Shown in pieces: positions 33,355 to 42,389 of a stretch of DNA of 64,000 nt. The stretch spans positions 50,371 to 114,370 of the forward strand of contig BQJJ01000011.1 in assembly GCA_021604645.1 (NCBI GenBank). Reading direction: 5' to 3'. The notes beneath the pieces are model-generated. The model did not search any database. It was not told where the DNA came from and saw only the letters and a program-made list of their open reading frames with translations. Both the position numbers and the translations under genes were made by a program. The DNA is from Methyloligella sp. GTDB lineage: Bacteria > Pseudomonadota > Alphaproteobacteria > Rhizobiales > HXMU1428-3. The first letter of the stretch is position 1. Each line of letters starts with the position of its first letter.

Positions 33355-36300
33355 ATGCATCTTTTAACGGCACAAGCTGGCGGCATCGACGACGGCAAAG
33401 ACCCAATTGACCTGGCCCAAACGCCGGGCGATATCGTCGTGCTTACATCCGCAGATACAGAAATCGCTGGCCTTGCAAAAGCTTACTCTGGTTTTCAAAA
33501 CACGTCCTCTTTACGCTTAGCTAACTTACTCAATCTCAATCACAATTATTCTATTGATCTCTATATCGAGCAAACCTTAAAGCATGCCAAGCTGATCATT
33601 GTGCGTGTGCTTGGCGGTCCTTCATATTGGCAATATGGCCTTGATGAATTAACGCGCCTTTGTCGCGGTAATAATATAAAACTCAGCGTCATGTCAGGCT
33701 CGGCTTATAAAGACGAAACCCTGGACCCTTACTCTACAATCGATCAAGAAACCACTGATCAACTTTGGTCATACCTCATCGAAGGCGGCCCAGAAAATTA
33801 CAGTAATTTTTTAAACCACTGCGCCTATATTATTGAGCCCGACAAAACCGAAAAACCAAACCCAGCTCACCCCTTGCCCAAAGCAGGTATCTACTGGCCA
33901 GGTCAAACGATAAAATCGATCGATGATATTAAATCTCATTGGGATTTATCGCAGTCTATAACCGCAATTACCTTCTACCGTGCGCTACTACAATCAGGTG
34001 ACCTAGAGCCCATCGATCAACTTATAAAGAACCTTCAAGCTGAAGGTCTCAATCCACTCCCCATTTTCGCAAGCAGCTTAAAAGACCAAGTCGCAAAAGA
34101 TATCATCACTCAAATTTTCGAAGACGCAAAACCAGCGACCATCATCAACACCACAAGCTTTGCCATTTCAAAACCAGGCACTGAGTGGCAAGGAACTATT
34201 TTAGACCAGTCTGAGAGACCTGTTTTTCAGGCTATTCTTTCAGGATCCAATAAAGACACATGGGCTAACAATCCAAGAGGGTTGATCTCCAGAGACATCG
34301 CCATGAATGTCACCTTGCCAGAGATCGATGGCCGCATCACCACAAGAGCCATCTCATTCAAATCAGATTTCGGCAGAGATGAAAATGTAGAAACCTCTCT
34401 TGTTGGTCATAAAGCTGAACCGAGCAGAACAGAGTTCGTCGCAAAACTAGCAGCCAATTGGGCCAAACTACAAAGCACTGAAATTACGAACCGCAAAGTC
34501 GCCCTCATTCTCTCTAACTACCCATCAAATGATGGCCGCATTGCCAATGGCGTCGGGCTAGATACACCAGCCGGCACCATCAAGCTTTTAGAAGCCATGA
34601 AAGAAGCCGGCTATAACCTAAGCTCCATTCCTGAAAACGGTGATGAGCTCATTAAAAAATTACAACACGCCACAGCTGATAAAACCAAGTGGCATGAATA
34701 CTCATTAACGGACTACCTGAAGGCCTGGAACAATCTCGATGAAACATTCAAAGATGAGATTGTAGATCGATGGGGACTTCCAGAAAAAGATCCTTCATTT
34801 AATATTGAAGATGGCAGTTTTCTCATCCGCACCATTTCACTTGGAGCTGTCGTCGTTGGCGTGCAACCCGGGCGGGGCAGCGGTCTGGACGCCAAACTCT
34901 CACATCATGATGCAACAATCCCGCCTACTCACGAATACCTCGCCTTTTATTTTTGGCTGCGAGACCAGTTTAAAATGGATGCCATCATCCATATGGGCAA
35001 ACACGGCAATTTAGAATGGCTCCCCGGCAAAGCTCTTGCGCTCAGCAAATCTTGCGCGCCTGAAGCCATCCTTGGAGCTACACCACATATTTATCCCTTT
35101 ATTGTCAATGACCCGGGCGAAGGCGCACAAGCCAAACGCAGAACCAGCGCCGTCATCATTGATCACCTAACCCCGCCCCTCACCAGAGCAGAAAGCTACG
35201 GCCCTTTAAAAGATTTAGAGTGCTTGGTCGATGAATATTACGAAGCCGCTGGTGTTGACCCAAGACGTACCAAACTGTTGGGCGAAGACATCATCTCACT
35301 TGCACAATCAATAGGTCTCTCGAAAGATTGCGATATTAAAGAGAGCGATTGCGATGACACCAAACTACAAAAGCTCGACAATTTTCTCTGTGAATTAAAA
35401 GAACTCCAAATCAGAGACGGCTTGCACATCTTCGGCGAAGCACCAAAGAACGAGCAAAAAATCAATCTGCTCTTGGCGTTAACAAGACTCCCTCGCGGTG
35501 AAATCAGAAAAGAAGAAGGCGAGATCGTCAGCACAGCGAAAACTGAGCATCAATCCATCCTACGCGCTCTTGCAAACGATCTGGGCTTAAATTTTGATCC
35601 CCTCATCACCGAAATGGCAACACCTTGGCAAGGCCCAAAGCCAGAAGTTCTGCAAACAATCACAGACCAGTCCTGGCGTACAAATGGTGATACGGTTGAG
35701 AGACTAGAAATTCTTGCCGAGCAACTCGTCAATGGGACACATGAAGCAGATCCTGCCTGGAAAGAAACTAATCCTGTATTGGAGTACATCAAAACTCATC
35801 TAAGCCCCCTATTAGAAGACTGTGCCTCAAAAGAAATAGAGGGCGTGCTAAAAGCCTTAGACGGAAAATTTGTCGAACCAGGTCCCTCAGGTGCACCGAC
35901 CCGTGGCCGCTTAGATGTGCTCCCTACAGGGCGAAATTTTTACACCATCGATAACCGCACCATTCCAACAGAAACCGCTTGGCGCTTAGGCAAGCAATCT
36001 GCCGAAACGGTTATAAAAGCCTACACCCAAGCCAATGGTGAGTGGCCTAAACAAATCGCTCTCTCTGCATGGGGCACCTCAAACATGCGCACCGGCGGCG
36101 ATGACATTGCACAGGCCCTTGCCTTCATCGGCACAAGGCCAACATGGGATAGTGCCTCGCGCCGCGTCACCGGCTTTGAAATCATTCCCTTGTCTGAATT
36201 AAACAGACCAAGAGTTGATCTTTTATTGCGTATTTCAGGTTTTTTTCGAGATGCCTTCCCTGCACAAATTGATCTGCTGCAAAGTGCTATCAATGCCGTG

Positions 36301-37128
36301 GCTGACCTAGATGAAAATGAAAACGCCAACCCTTTGCGGGCAGCCTTTCTAAAACAAAAAAAAATCCTTCAAAATGAAGGGTACTCAAAACCAGACGCAG
36401 ATAAACAAGCCAAAGCACGCATTTTCGGCTCAGCTCACATGAGCTATGGCGCCGGCCTCAAAGACATGATCCATCAGGGTCAATGGACATCAAGAGAAGA
36501 TCTTGCAGATCAATATATCAAATCAAGCGCGTTCACCTATGGTCAGGCCAAAGAAAACGAAATAGATGGCAAAGAAGCGCTCGAACATTTCAAAGCCTTA
36601 CTCAAATCAACCAACCTTGTCGTGCATAACCAAGACACCAGAGAATTTGACATTTTAGATAGTGAAGATTTCTACCAATTTGAAGGTGGTCTCTCAGCCT
36701 CTGTTGAAAGCGTAAGTGGCAAAGCCCCAGAGATTTATCACAATGATCATAGCAACCCAGAGAACCCAAAAGTTCAAACCTTAAGCGAAGAGATTGCAAA
36801 AATCGTTCGCGGCCGAGCTGCCAATCCAAAATGGATTAAATCCATCCAGCGCCATGGCTCCAAAGGAGCAAGTGAAATTTTAGCCACCGTCACGAACCTT
36901 AGCGCATTTGCCAGCCTGACAAACGCCGTCGAAGAACATCATTTTGAAAGTTTGTTTGAAGCTTATTTAGTTGATGAAGACGTGCGCGAATTTTTGCAAA
37001 ATTCGAACAAACCCGCTATGGAAGAGATCGCAAAACAATTTGGCCAAGCCATAGAACGCGGCCTCTGGCAACCAAAGCGCAACAGCGCTTATCATTATCT
37101 AGAATCACTATACTCAAAGGCAGAGTAA
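33355..37128 (+). CDS. cobN: Cobaltochelatase subunit CobN
   Basis: Large subunit of the ATP-dependent aerobic cobaltochelatase, which inserts cobalt into hydrogenobyrinic acid a,c-diamide with CobS/CobT chelatase subunits that are not in this window. The ATG at 33355 (MHLLTAQAGGIDDGKDPIDLAQTPGDIVVL) matches the family N-terminus and has GGAAG 7 nt upstream, so I drop the first five codons of the track call (1257 aa). Recognisable motifs are VVGVQPGRGSGLDAKLSHHDATIPPTHEYLAFYFWLRD, HMGKHGNLEWLPGKALALS, PFIVNDPGEGAQAKRR and FGSAHMSYGAGLKDMI. The length is normal. The stop is followed directly by repeat copy A3. Confidence 0.97.
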   Translation: MHLLTAQAGGIDDGKDPIDLAQTPGDIVVLTSADTEIAGLAKAYSGFQNTSSLRLANLLNLNHNYSIDLYIEQTLKHAKLIIVRVLGGPSYWQYGLDELTRLCRGNNIKLSVMSGSAYKDETLDPYSTIDQETTDQLWSYLIEGGPENYSNFLNHCAYIIEPDKTEKPNPAHPLPKAGIYWPGQTIKSIDDIKSHWDLSQSITAITFYRALLQSGDLEPIDQLIKNLQAEGLNPLPIFASSLKDQVAKDIITQIFEDAKPATIINTTSFAISKPGTEWQGTILDQSERPVFQAILSGSNKDTWANNPRGLISRDIAMNVTLPEIDGRITTRAISFKSDFGRDENVETSLVGHKAEPSRTEFVAKLAANWAKLQSTEITNRKVALILSNYPSNDGRIANGVGLDTPAGTIKLLEAMKEAGYNLSSIPENGDELIKKLQHATADKTKWHEYSLTDYLKAWNNLDETFKDEIVDRWGLPEKDPSFNIEDGSFLIRTISLGAVVVGVQPGRGSGLDAKLSHHDATIPPTHEYLAFYFWLRDQFKMDAIIHMGKHGNLEWLPGKALALSKSCAPEAILGATPHIYPFIVNDPGEGAQAKRRTSAVIIDHLTPPLTRAESYGPLKDLECLVDEYYEAAGVDPRRTKLLGEDIISLAQSIGLSKDCDIKESDCDDTKLQKLDNFLCELKELQIRDGLHIFGEAPKNEQKINLLLALTRLPRGEIRKEEGEIVSTAKTEHQSILRALANDLGLNFDPLITEMATPWQGPKPEVLQTITDQSWRTNGDTVERLEILAEQLVNGTHEADPAWKETNPVLEYIKTHLSPLLEDCASKEIEGVLKALDGKFVEPGPSGAPTRGRLDVLPTGRNFYTIDNRTIPTETAWRLGKQSAETVIKAYTQANGEWPKQIALSAWGTSNMRTGGDDIAQALAFIGTRPTWDSASRRVTGFEIIPLSELNRPRVDLLLRISGFFRDAFPAQIDLLQSAINAVADLDENENANPLRAAFLKQKKILQNEGYSKPDADKQAKARIFGSAHMSYGAGLKDMIHQGQWTSREDLADQYIKSSAFTYGQAKENEIDGKEALEHFKALLKSTNLVVHNQDTREFDILDSEDFYQFEGGLSASVESVSGKAPEIYHNDHSNPENPKVQTLSEEIAKIVRGRAANPKWIKSIQRHGSKGASEILATVTNLSAFASLTNAVEEHHFESLFEAYLVDEDVREFLQNSNKPAMEEIAKQFGQAIERGLWQPKRNSAYHYLESLYSKAE

Positions 37129-37150
37129 ACTAAAATGGTAAGTAACCAAC

Positions 37151-37306
37151 TATACGAAGAAGGAGTGGCACCACTTCGGTGCCAGGACATGGCAGCAGGG
37201 CTGCCCGGCGCTTAGCGCCGCACAGTGCGGTTGCTAGTGGGCAACCCAAGCACAGCTAAAATGGAGGCCCATGAGCTTCAGCTCATGGAATAGCCGTGAG
37301 AGAAAA
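37151..37306 (+). repeat. Repeat family A, copy A3, carrying a nested family B element
   Basis: TATACGAAGAAGGAGT; P1 GGCAC-CACTTCG-GTGCC; AGGACATG; P2 GGCAG-CAGG-GCTGCC; P3 CGGCGC-TTA-GCGCCG; then copy B8 where other members have the 8-10 nt linker CTCGG; GGAGGCC; P4 CATGAGC-TTCA-GCTCATG; GAATAGCCGTGAGAGAAA. It lies between cobN and cobO, which read in the same direction, so it is probably transcribed as part of the message. The tail ends about 28 bp before the cobO start. Confidence 0.85.
37225..37261 (+). repeat. Repeat family B, copy B8, nested in A3
   Basis: GTGCGGTTGC-TAGTGG-GCAACCCAAGCAC followed by AGCTAAAA. The arms GTGC/GCAC and GGTTGC/GCAACC pair. The outer pair differs from B4 (GCGC/GCGC) and B3 (CACC/GGTG) but still matches. 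Confidence 0.8.
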
Positions 37307-37334
37307 AAAGCGCAAATAAAAAGGACCAAACAAA

Positions 37335-37946
37335 ATGAGCAAACCGATTGATAGTGAACGCCACCATGACAAAATGGTGCAACGCAAAGAACTACACGAC
37401 AAAAAAATGGCTGAGAAAACTGCGGACAAAGGTTTGCTCATTGTTCATACAGGCACAGGCAAAGGCAAATCTTCTTCAGCCTTTGGTATGGTTATGCGCG
37501 GCATAACTCACGGGTTTAACATCGGCATCGTCCAATTCATCAAAGGTGACTGGGAGTCGGGCGAGCGCGACGTATTGATGAAATTCCCAGAACAAGTTGA
37601 AATCCACGCCATGGGTGAAGGCTTCACTTGGGAAACTCAAGATAGAGACCGCGACATAGAGGTCACCAAAAAAGCCTGGGCTAAATCAAAAGAGTTTATC
37701 GAAGACCCAAATGTTAAAATGGTCGTACTGGACGAATTAAACATCGCGCTTCGCTATGATTATCTTGAGTTAGATGACGTCATCGAAACATTAAAAAATA
37801 GAGCAGCAGATAAACACATCATCGTCACTGGTCGCAACGCCAAACCAGAGCTGATCGAAGCTGCTGATCTCGTCACAGAAATGAAATTGATCAAACATCC
37901 CTTTAAGGAACAAGGCATCAAGGCCCAAAAAGGTATTGAATACTAA
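37335..37946 (+). CDS. cobO: Cob(I)yrinic acid a,c-diamide adenosyltransferase
   Basis: Transfers the 5'-deoxyadenosyl group from ATP to cobalt. It is a CobA/BtuR/CobO-type enzyme of 203 aa. The N-terminal basic region SERHHDKMVQRKELHDKKMAEK is typical, followed by the P-loop HTGTGKGKSSSAFGMVMRG, VQFIKGDWESGER, and VVLDELNIALRYDYLELDDVIETL, ending in EMKLIKHPFKEQGIKAQKGIEY. The SD is AAGGA 9 nt before the ATG. It follows repeat copy A3 and precedes cobQ, which starts 75 bp later. Confidence 0.97.
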   Translation: MSKPIDSERHHDKMVQRKELHDKKMAEKTADKGLLIVHTGTGKGKSSSAFGMVMRGITHGFNIGIVQFIKGDWESGERDVLMKFPEQVEIHAMGEGFTWETQDRDRDIEVTKKAWAKSKEFIEDPNVKMVVLDELNIALRYDYLELDDVIETLKNRAADKHIIVTGRNAKPELIEAADLVTEMKLIKHPFKEQGIKAQKGIEY

Positions 37947-38021
37947 AGTCTAGCCTAAGAATTTATCTAGACCCAATATTAATTTGTTCCCAAACAAGGC
38001 AAGAACCAAAGTTGATTTCAC

Positions 38022-39524
38022 GTGAATAAGCCACATAATAAAAAAGCATGCAAAGCCTTTATGGTTCAAGGCACCGGCTCCAATGTTGGCAAATCAATGT
38101 TGGTGGCTGGGCTCTGCCGGTACTTCACCAACAAAGGGCTAACCGTTCGCCCCTTTAAACCACAAAACATGTCAAACAATGCCGCAGTGACAAAAGATGG
38201 CGGAGAAATCGGCCGCGCTCAAGCGCTCCAGGCTATGGCATGTAAAACAGACCCAACCATTCATATGAACCCCGTTCTCTTAAAACCAGAGGGCGAATGC
38301 GGTTCACAAGTAATCGTGCAAGGCAAACGATTAGGTTCTTATAAAGCCAAGGATTTCTATAGCTTAAAAAAAAACCTCATGCCGAAAGTTTTAGAAAGCT
38401 TTGAGTTATTAAAACAAGAAGCTGATCTAGTCATTGTGGAAGGCGCTGGTTCTGCCTCAGAAATTAATCTGCGCGAAAACGACATCGCGAATATGGGCTT
38501 TGCGATCGCTGCCAATATTCCGGTTATTCTGGCCGCGGACATAGATAGAGGCGGTGTATTAGCTAATATTGTCGGCACACATGCCCTTTTGCCAGACGAT
38601 GAAATTAATCTCATCAAAGGCTATATTATTAATAAATTTCGTGGTGACCCAACTCTCTTCACATCAGCTGAAACTCTAATCACTGAAAAAACCAACTGGC
38701 AAAGCTTAGGCGTCTGCCCCTGGTTTCAAAAAGCCAATCTACTTCCAGCAGAAGATAGCCAAGATTTAGAGAACAACACTAAAATTAATAACTCAGATAA
38801 AAAATTAATAAAAATCGCTGTGCCAGTTCTCCCACGCATAGCTAATTTTGATGATCTTGATCCCTTAGCTGCTGAACCAAATGTTGAACTCAAATTGATC
38901 AAACAAGGCGAGCTTATCCCAGAAGATACAGACCTCATCATCCTCACTGGCTCCAAAGCAACCATTTCTGATTTAGAAGCACTCTATCAAGAAGGTTGGC
39001 ACATCGATATAGCCAAACACATCAGAAAAGGTCGATCTATTCTTGGTCTATGCGGCGGCTATCAAATGCTTGGACAAAAAATAAAAGATCCAAAAGGTCT
39101 GGAAGGAAGGCCGAGAGAAATTGAAGGTTTAAAATTATTAGATATTGAAACAACCCTAGAGGTCAACAAAACTCTAACTAAAGTGAAAGCTGAATTTCTA
39201 GAAACTCACTCAACTCTCTCAGCCTATGAAATGCATATGGGCAAAACAACCGGGCCAGATACAAACCGGCCACTTTTCAAAATTAAGAATAATGAAAACC
39301 AAATAGAAGGTGCCCAAAATCTTTCAGGAAAAGTCATGGGCACATATCTTCACGGCCTATTCCAAGCTGATGAATTTAGAAATAACTTTCTTCAAAAATT
39401 ATACAAAAATTTTGAAAGCCAAACAGCCTATAAAGCTCAAATTGAAACCATTCTCAATGAGCTGTCAGATCACATAGTAAAGACTTTGAATATCAAAGAA
39501 ATTGAAAAGGTACAGTCTCAATAA
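38022..39524 (+). CDS. cobQ: Cobyric acid synthase (glutamine-hydrolysing)
   Basis: Amidates four side chains of adenosylcobyrinic acid a,c-diamide using glutamine and ATP. The start is GTG without a strong SD, but the N-terminus (KACKAFMVQGTGSNVGKSMLVAGLCRYF, nucleotide-binding) fits the family, as does the 500-aa length. The C-terminal type I glutamine amidotransferase domain has the nucleophile in ILGLCGGYQMLGQ (about C348) and the His in GTYLHGLFQ. The 3' end overlaps the convergent cobD by 32 bp. Confidence 0.95.
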   Translation: MNKPHNKKACKAFMVQGTGSNVGKSMLVAGLCRYFTNKGLTVRPFKPQNMSNNAAVTKDGGEIGRAQALQAMACKTDPTIHMNPVLLKPEGECGSQVIVQGKRLGSYKAKDFYSLKKNLMPKVLESFELLKQEADLVIVEGAGSASEINLRENDIANMGFAIAANIPVILAADIDRGGVLANIVGTHALLPDDEINLIKGYIINKFRGDPTLFTSAETLITEKTNWQSLGVCPWFQKANLLPAEDSQDLENNTKINNSDKKLIKIAVPVLPRIANFDDLDPLAAEPNVELKLIKQGELIPEDTDLIILTGSKATISDLEALYQEGWHIDIAKHIRKGRSILGLCGGYQMLGQKIKDPKGLEGRPREIEGLKLLDIETTLEVNKTLTKVKAEFLETHSTLSAYEMHMGKTTGPDTNRPLFKIKNNENQIEGAQNLSGKVMGTYLHGLFQADEFRNNFLQKLYKNFESQTAYKAQIETILNELSDHIVKTLNIKEIEKVQSQ

Positions 39525-40500
39525 GAAATAATAAGACACCGATTAAACCAATCAAAGGCAAAGTTAAAAATACCGCTCGTTTCATAACCGCCAAAGCCTG
39601 CCAGATATCTTCCGCATCAGCATCCAGACGCCCTTTCGCATTAATCCAAGGGTCCTGCTTCATCACATCAAAATAAACACGGGGACCAGCTAATGCTATC
39701 CCAAGCGCACCTGCCATAGCAGCCTCTGGCCATCCGGCATTTGGCGAACTATGCTTACCAGAATCTTTCATCATAACCCGAAAGACATCCCGCCCATTGG
39801 CATAGCGAAGTTGAGCAATAATCACAATTAACAACCCTGTTAATCGAGAAGGCACGAAATTAAGAACATCATCAAACCGCGCTGCAGCCCAGCCGAAACC
39901 CAAAAATCTCTGGGTTTTGTGACCAATCATACTATCAGCTGTATTCACGGCTTTATAAAAAATCAGCCCAGGCAAACCACCGATAAAATAAAACAAAACA
40001 GGCGCAATAAACCCATCCGATAAATTTTCAGCTCCAGATTCAATCGCTGCGCGCGCAACGCCTCGCTCATCAAGCGCAGTTACATCACGCCCAACAATTT
40101 GCCCAACAGAAAGTCGTGCTTCTTCAATGGTTTTAAATTTAAGAGCTTCGTTAACATCCCGAACATGCTCATAAAGCGAGCGACCAGAAAGTAAAATCGC
40201 AGCTAACAAAACTTCCAGAGCCATACCCCAAAACCCAATAACATTACAGATCAATGAAATCGCAATGCCAACCACCAACCAAATAGATAGATACAAAAAC
40301 AGGCCAAAGACACCACGAAATTTCTGCATGTTAAAAGAAACGGTTTGTTTATTAAAACGAGCCTCAATCAGGCTAAGCACATCTCCCATAAATTGAACGG
40401 GATGCGCAATATGACTATAAAGTCGTTTAGGGTCACTAATTAACCAATCAAGTAGTATCGCTAAAATGAGGAGGAGTGCCCTCAAATCCAAATCAGGCAT
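39493..40500 (-). CDS. cobD: Adenosylcobinamide-phosphate synthase
   Basis: Membrane enzyme that attaches aminopropanol (phosphate) to adenosylcobyric acid (CobD/CbiB family). The 335-aa protein has several hydrophobic segments and the motifs LDWLISDPKRLYSHIAHPVQFMGDVLSLIE, VGRDVTALDERGVARAAIESGAENLSDGFIAPVLFYFIGGLPG and HSSPNAGWPEAAMAGALGIALAGPRVYF. It is followed on the other strand by cobQ, with overlapping 3' ends. cobC lies upstream on the same strand, 76 bp away, consistent with their joined role in aminopropanol-phosphate supply. Confidence 0.95.
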   Translation of the reverse strand: MPDLDLRALLLILAILLDWLISDPKRLYSHIAHPVQFMGDVLSLIEARFNKQTVSFNMQKFRGVFGLFLYLSIWLVVGIAISLICNVIGFWGMALEVLLAAILLSGRSLYEHVRDVNEALKFKTIEEARLSVGQIVGRDVTALDERGVARAAIESGAENLSDGFIAPVLFYFIGGLPGLIFYKAVNTADSMIGHKTQRFLGFGWAAARFDDVLNFVPSRLTGLLIVIIAQLRYANGRDVFRVMMKDSGKHSSPNAGWPEAAMAGALGIALAGPRVYFDVMKQDPWINAKGRLDADAEDIWQALAVMKRAVFLTLPLIGLIGVLLFLIETVPFQFL

Positions 40501-40576
40501 AAATAAAATCTCTAATCACCAAAATCAGAACAGAAATTACACAAAGGATCTGCAAAATAAAAGCAGAGCTAATCAA

Positions 40577-41584
40577 TTAAGCTGGCACGACCTGACTGTC
40601 CAATGCATCTTGAAATAGTTCTTCAAATTGCTTCAAATCACTCTGACTTTTACAAAGGCCAATCCGTAACCAATTTTGATTATAATCAAACCGTCTTGTC
40701 CAAATCGCACGCTTAGCTAATTCATGATGTAATGTGCGGGCATCAGGTACTTCAATCAAGTTAAACAATAAAGTACCCCCAACAACTTGAATAGAAAGCC
40801 GTTCAAACACTGCTCTATGCATTTTTGATTGCAATTCAAGCAATTGTAAGCTTTTTTCCGCCCACTCTTTATCCTGTAAAGCTTTACGGCCTAGTTCAAT
40901 CGCTGGTCCAGAGACAGCCCAGTCACCCATTAAATCTCTCAAACGGTCCAAAAATCGCTCAGGCCCAACAGCAAATCCTAACCGAAGCCCCGCAAGACCA
41001 TAAAATTTCCCAATAGAGCGCAAAACAATAACAGAACCATTATCATGAAGAGGCACATAACTTATTTCAGGATGACAATCAGCAAAAGCTTCATCAAGTA
41101 TCAATGCACCGCCCTTAGCTTTTAAAGCCTCTGCTATTTTACGAAATTTTTTAGGACTGATTACCGAACCGTCAGGGTTGTTAGGGTTTACAAGTACAAC
41201 AATTGTCGCATCCCCTACATCATCCAAGCTATCAATCAAATGAACATCATGACCATAGCGTCGCCAGGAAGCCTCATGAGATGAAAAAGTCGGACTGACA
41301 ATAGCAACTTTCATCGTCGGAAAAATTTGCGGTAAAGTTTGAATAAGAGCTTCAGACCCAGCCGCTGCAATGAGCCCAACCCCTTGCGGCACTGAATAAG
41401 TCTCACGAGCAACAGCTTCAAGCGCATTTAAATCAGATGGATCAGGAAGGCGGTGAAAACAGGATTGAGGTAAATCTTTAATAAAATACCCATTCGGATT
41501 AATGCCTGTAGATAAGTCTAACCACTTAAAAGGCTCGATTCCATAGTCCTTAGCAGCTTTTAACAGCTCTCCACCATGTAACAT
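40577..41584 (-). CDS. cobC: L-threonine-O-3-phosphate decarboxylase-type aminotransferase fold enzyme
   Basis: PLP enzyme that makes (R)-1-aminopropan-2-ol phosphate for the nucleotide loop (CobC of Pseudomonas denitrificans, CobD of Salmonella). It belongs to the class I/II aminotransferase fold, 335 aa. The N-terminus HGGELLKAAKDYGIEPFKWLDLSTGINPNGY is diagnostic of the cob form. The Schiff-base Lys is in VLRSIGKFYGLAGLRLGFAVG (about K192) and the PLP-phosphate segment in LVNPNNPDGS. It is probably co-transcribed with cobD. Confidence 0.93.
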   Translation of the reverse strand: MLHGGELLKAAKDYGIEPFKWLDLSTGINPNGYFIKDLPQSCFHRLPDPSDLNALEAVARETYSVPQGVGLIAAAGSEALIQTLPQIFPTMKVAIVSPTFSSHEASWRRYGHDVHLIDSLDDVGDATIVVLVNPNNPDGSVISPKKFRKIAEALKAKGGALILDEAFADCHPEISYVPLHDNGSVIVLRSIGKFYGLAGLRLGFAVGPERFLDRLRDLMGDWAVSGPAIELGRKALQDKEWAEKSLQLLELQSKMHRAVFERLSIQVVGGTLLFNLIEVPDARTLHHELAKRAIWTRRFDYNQNWLRIGLCKSQSDLKQFEELFQDALDSQVVPA

Positions 41585-41656
41585 GATCTAAAACTCCATA
41601 CAAAATGATCAACAATTGCTTTATTAGAATTCACAAAATACAATATTTTCGCTCTC

Positions 41657-41773
41657 ATTACGAAGAAGGGAGTGCCCTTTCAGAGGCACGGACATGACGC
41701 CTTAAGGCGTCCGGCGCAAGCGCCGCCCATCGGAGGGCTTTTCGCTGTTTTAGCGAAAAATAGCCCGTGAGAC
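41657..41773 (+). repeat. Repeat family A, copy A4 (uninterrupted)
   Basis: ATTACGAAGAAGGGA; P1 GTGCC-CTTTCAGA-GGCAC; GGACATG; P2 ACGCC-TTAA-GGCGT; P3 CGGCGC-AA-GCGCCG; CCATCGGAGGGC; P4 TTTTCGCT-GTTTT-AGCGAAAA; ATAGCCCGTGAGAC. The P2 stem equals that of A1, where a family B copy replaces the TTAA loop. The rest of the 41585-41936 gap, between divergent cobC and the DUF1636 gene, shows no gene. Confidence 0.85.
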
Positions 41774-41936
41774 AAAAAAGTGTTTCGTCAATCCTAACAA
41801 AAGCAACGCGCTCTAGCCCCCTAACTATGCCCCAAGGCAGGTTTTTCTGCAATCAACTTATAAACTTGACGCCACACCATTTTCAATACACTGTGCCGAG
41901 CTTCAAAGTGACATTTATTAAGATGATGAATAAAAC

Positions 41937-42362
41937 ATGACCATTGCACAATCCAATATCACACCTGAGCTGGAAATCTATATTTGCGGCGCTTGCCGCC
42001 CTAAAAATGCAAATCCAGATAACCCGGAACGCCCTGGTAAAGATTTAGCTGAACAGTTGCAAGAGGCCATAAACACAGAGCATCTGAACGAACGGTTCCA
42101 CGTTAAAATAATGCAGTGCATGAGTGTTTGTTCTCGGCCAGCAACAGTATCTCTCGTCGCACCAGGTAAATTCACATTTACTGTTGGTGACCTTGATCCA
42201 AAAACAGCTACGCAAGACATCATCACATTTGCAAAACTTTATGCAAGTTCTGAAGATGGTATCCCAGCCTGGAAAGACCGTCCCGTCTCATTCCAAAAAG
42301 GCGTCGTTGCCCGCACCCCCTCTTTCGGAGCCAGCCACCAAAGAATCACTGAATTAGATTAA
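41937..42362 (+). CDS. DUF1636 metal-binding-like protein of the cobalamin locus
   Basis: A 141-aa protein with IYICGACRPKNAN and KIMQCMSVCSRPATVSLVAPGKFTFTVGDL, a thioredoxin-like ferredoxin arrangement of four cysteines (C-x-x-C and C-x-x-x-C) that could hold a metal or cluster. The family is often encoded beside cobW or cobN in alphaproteobacteria, and the location here agrees. The exact role is unknown. A part in cobalt handling or redox is inference. Copy A4 of the repeat lies in its upstream region. Confidence 0.85.
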   Translation: MTIAQSNITPELEIYICGACRPKNANPDNPERPGKDLAEQLQEAINTEHLNERFHVKIMQCMSVCSRPATVSLVAPGKFTFTVGDLDPKTATQDIITFAKLYASSEDGIPAWKDRPVSFQKGVVARTPSFGASHQRITELD

Positions 42363-42389
42363 AGTTTATTAGTATAAAAACTGACAATT

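Noticed and set aside
38014-38029. parS-like TTTCACGTGAA at the cobQ start
   Set aside because: Only the inner part matches. Four of sixteen positions differ from consensus and it is far from the par locus.
41658-41852. ORF on the minus strand (64 aa)
   Set aside because: It is a translation of repeat copy A4 with its stems read as codons and has no SD.
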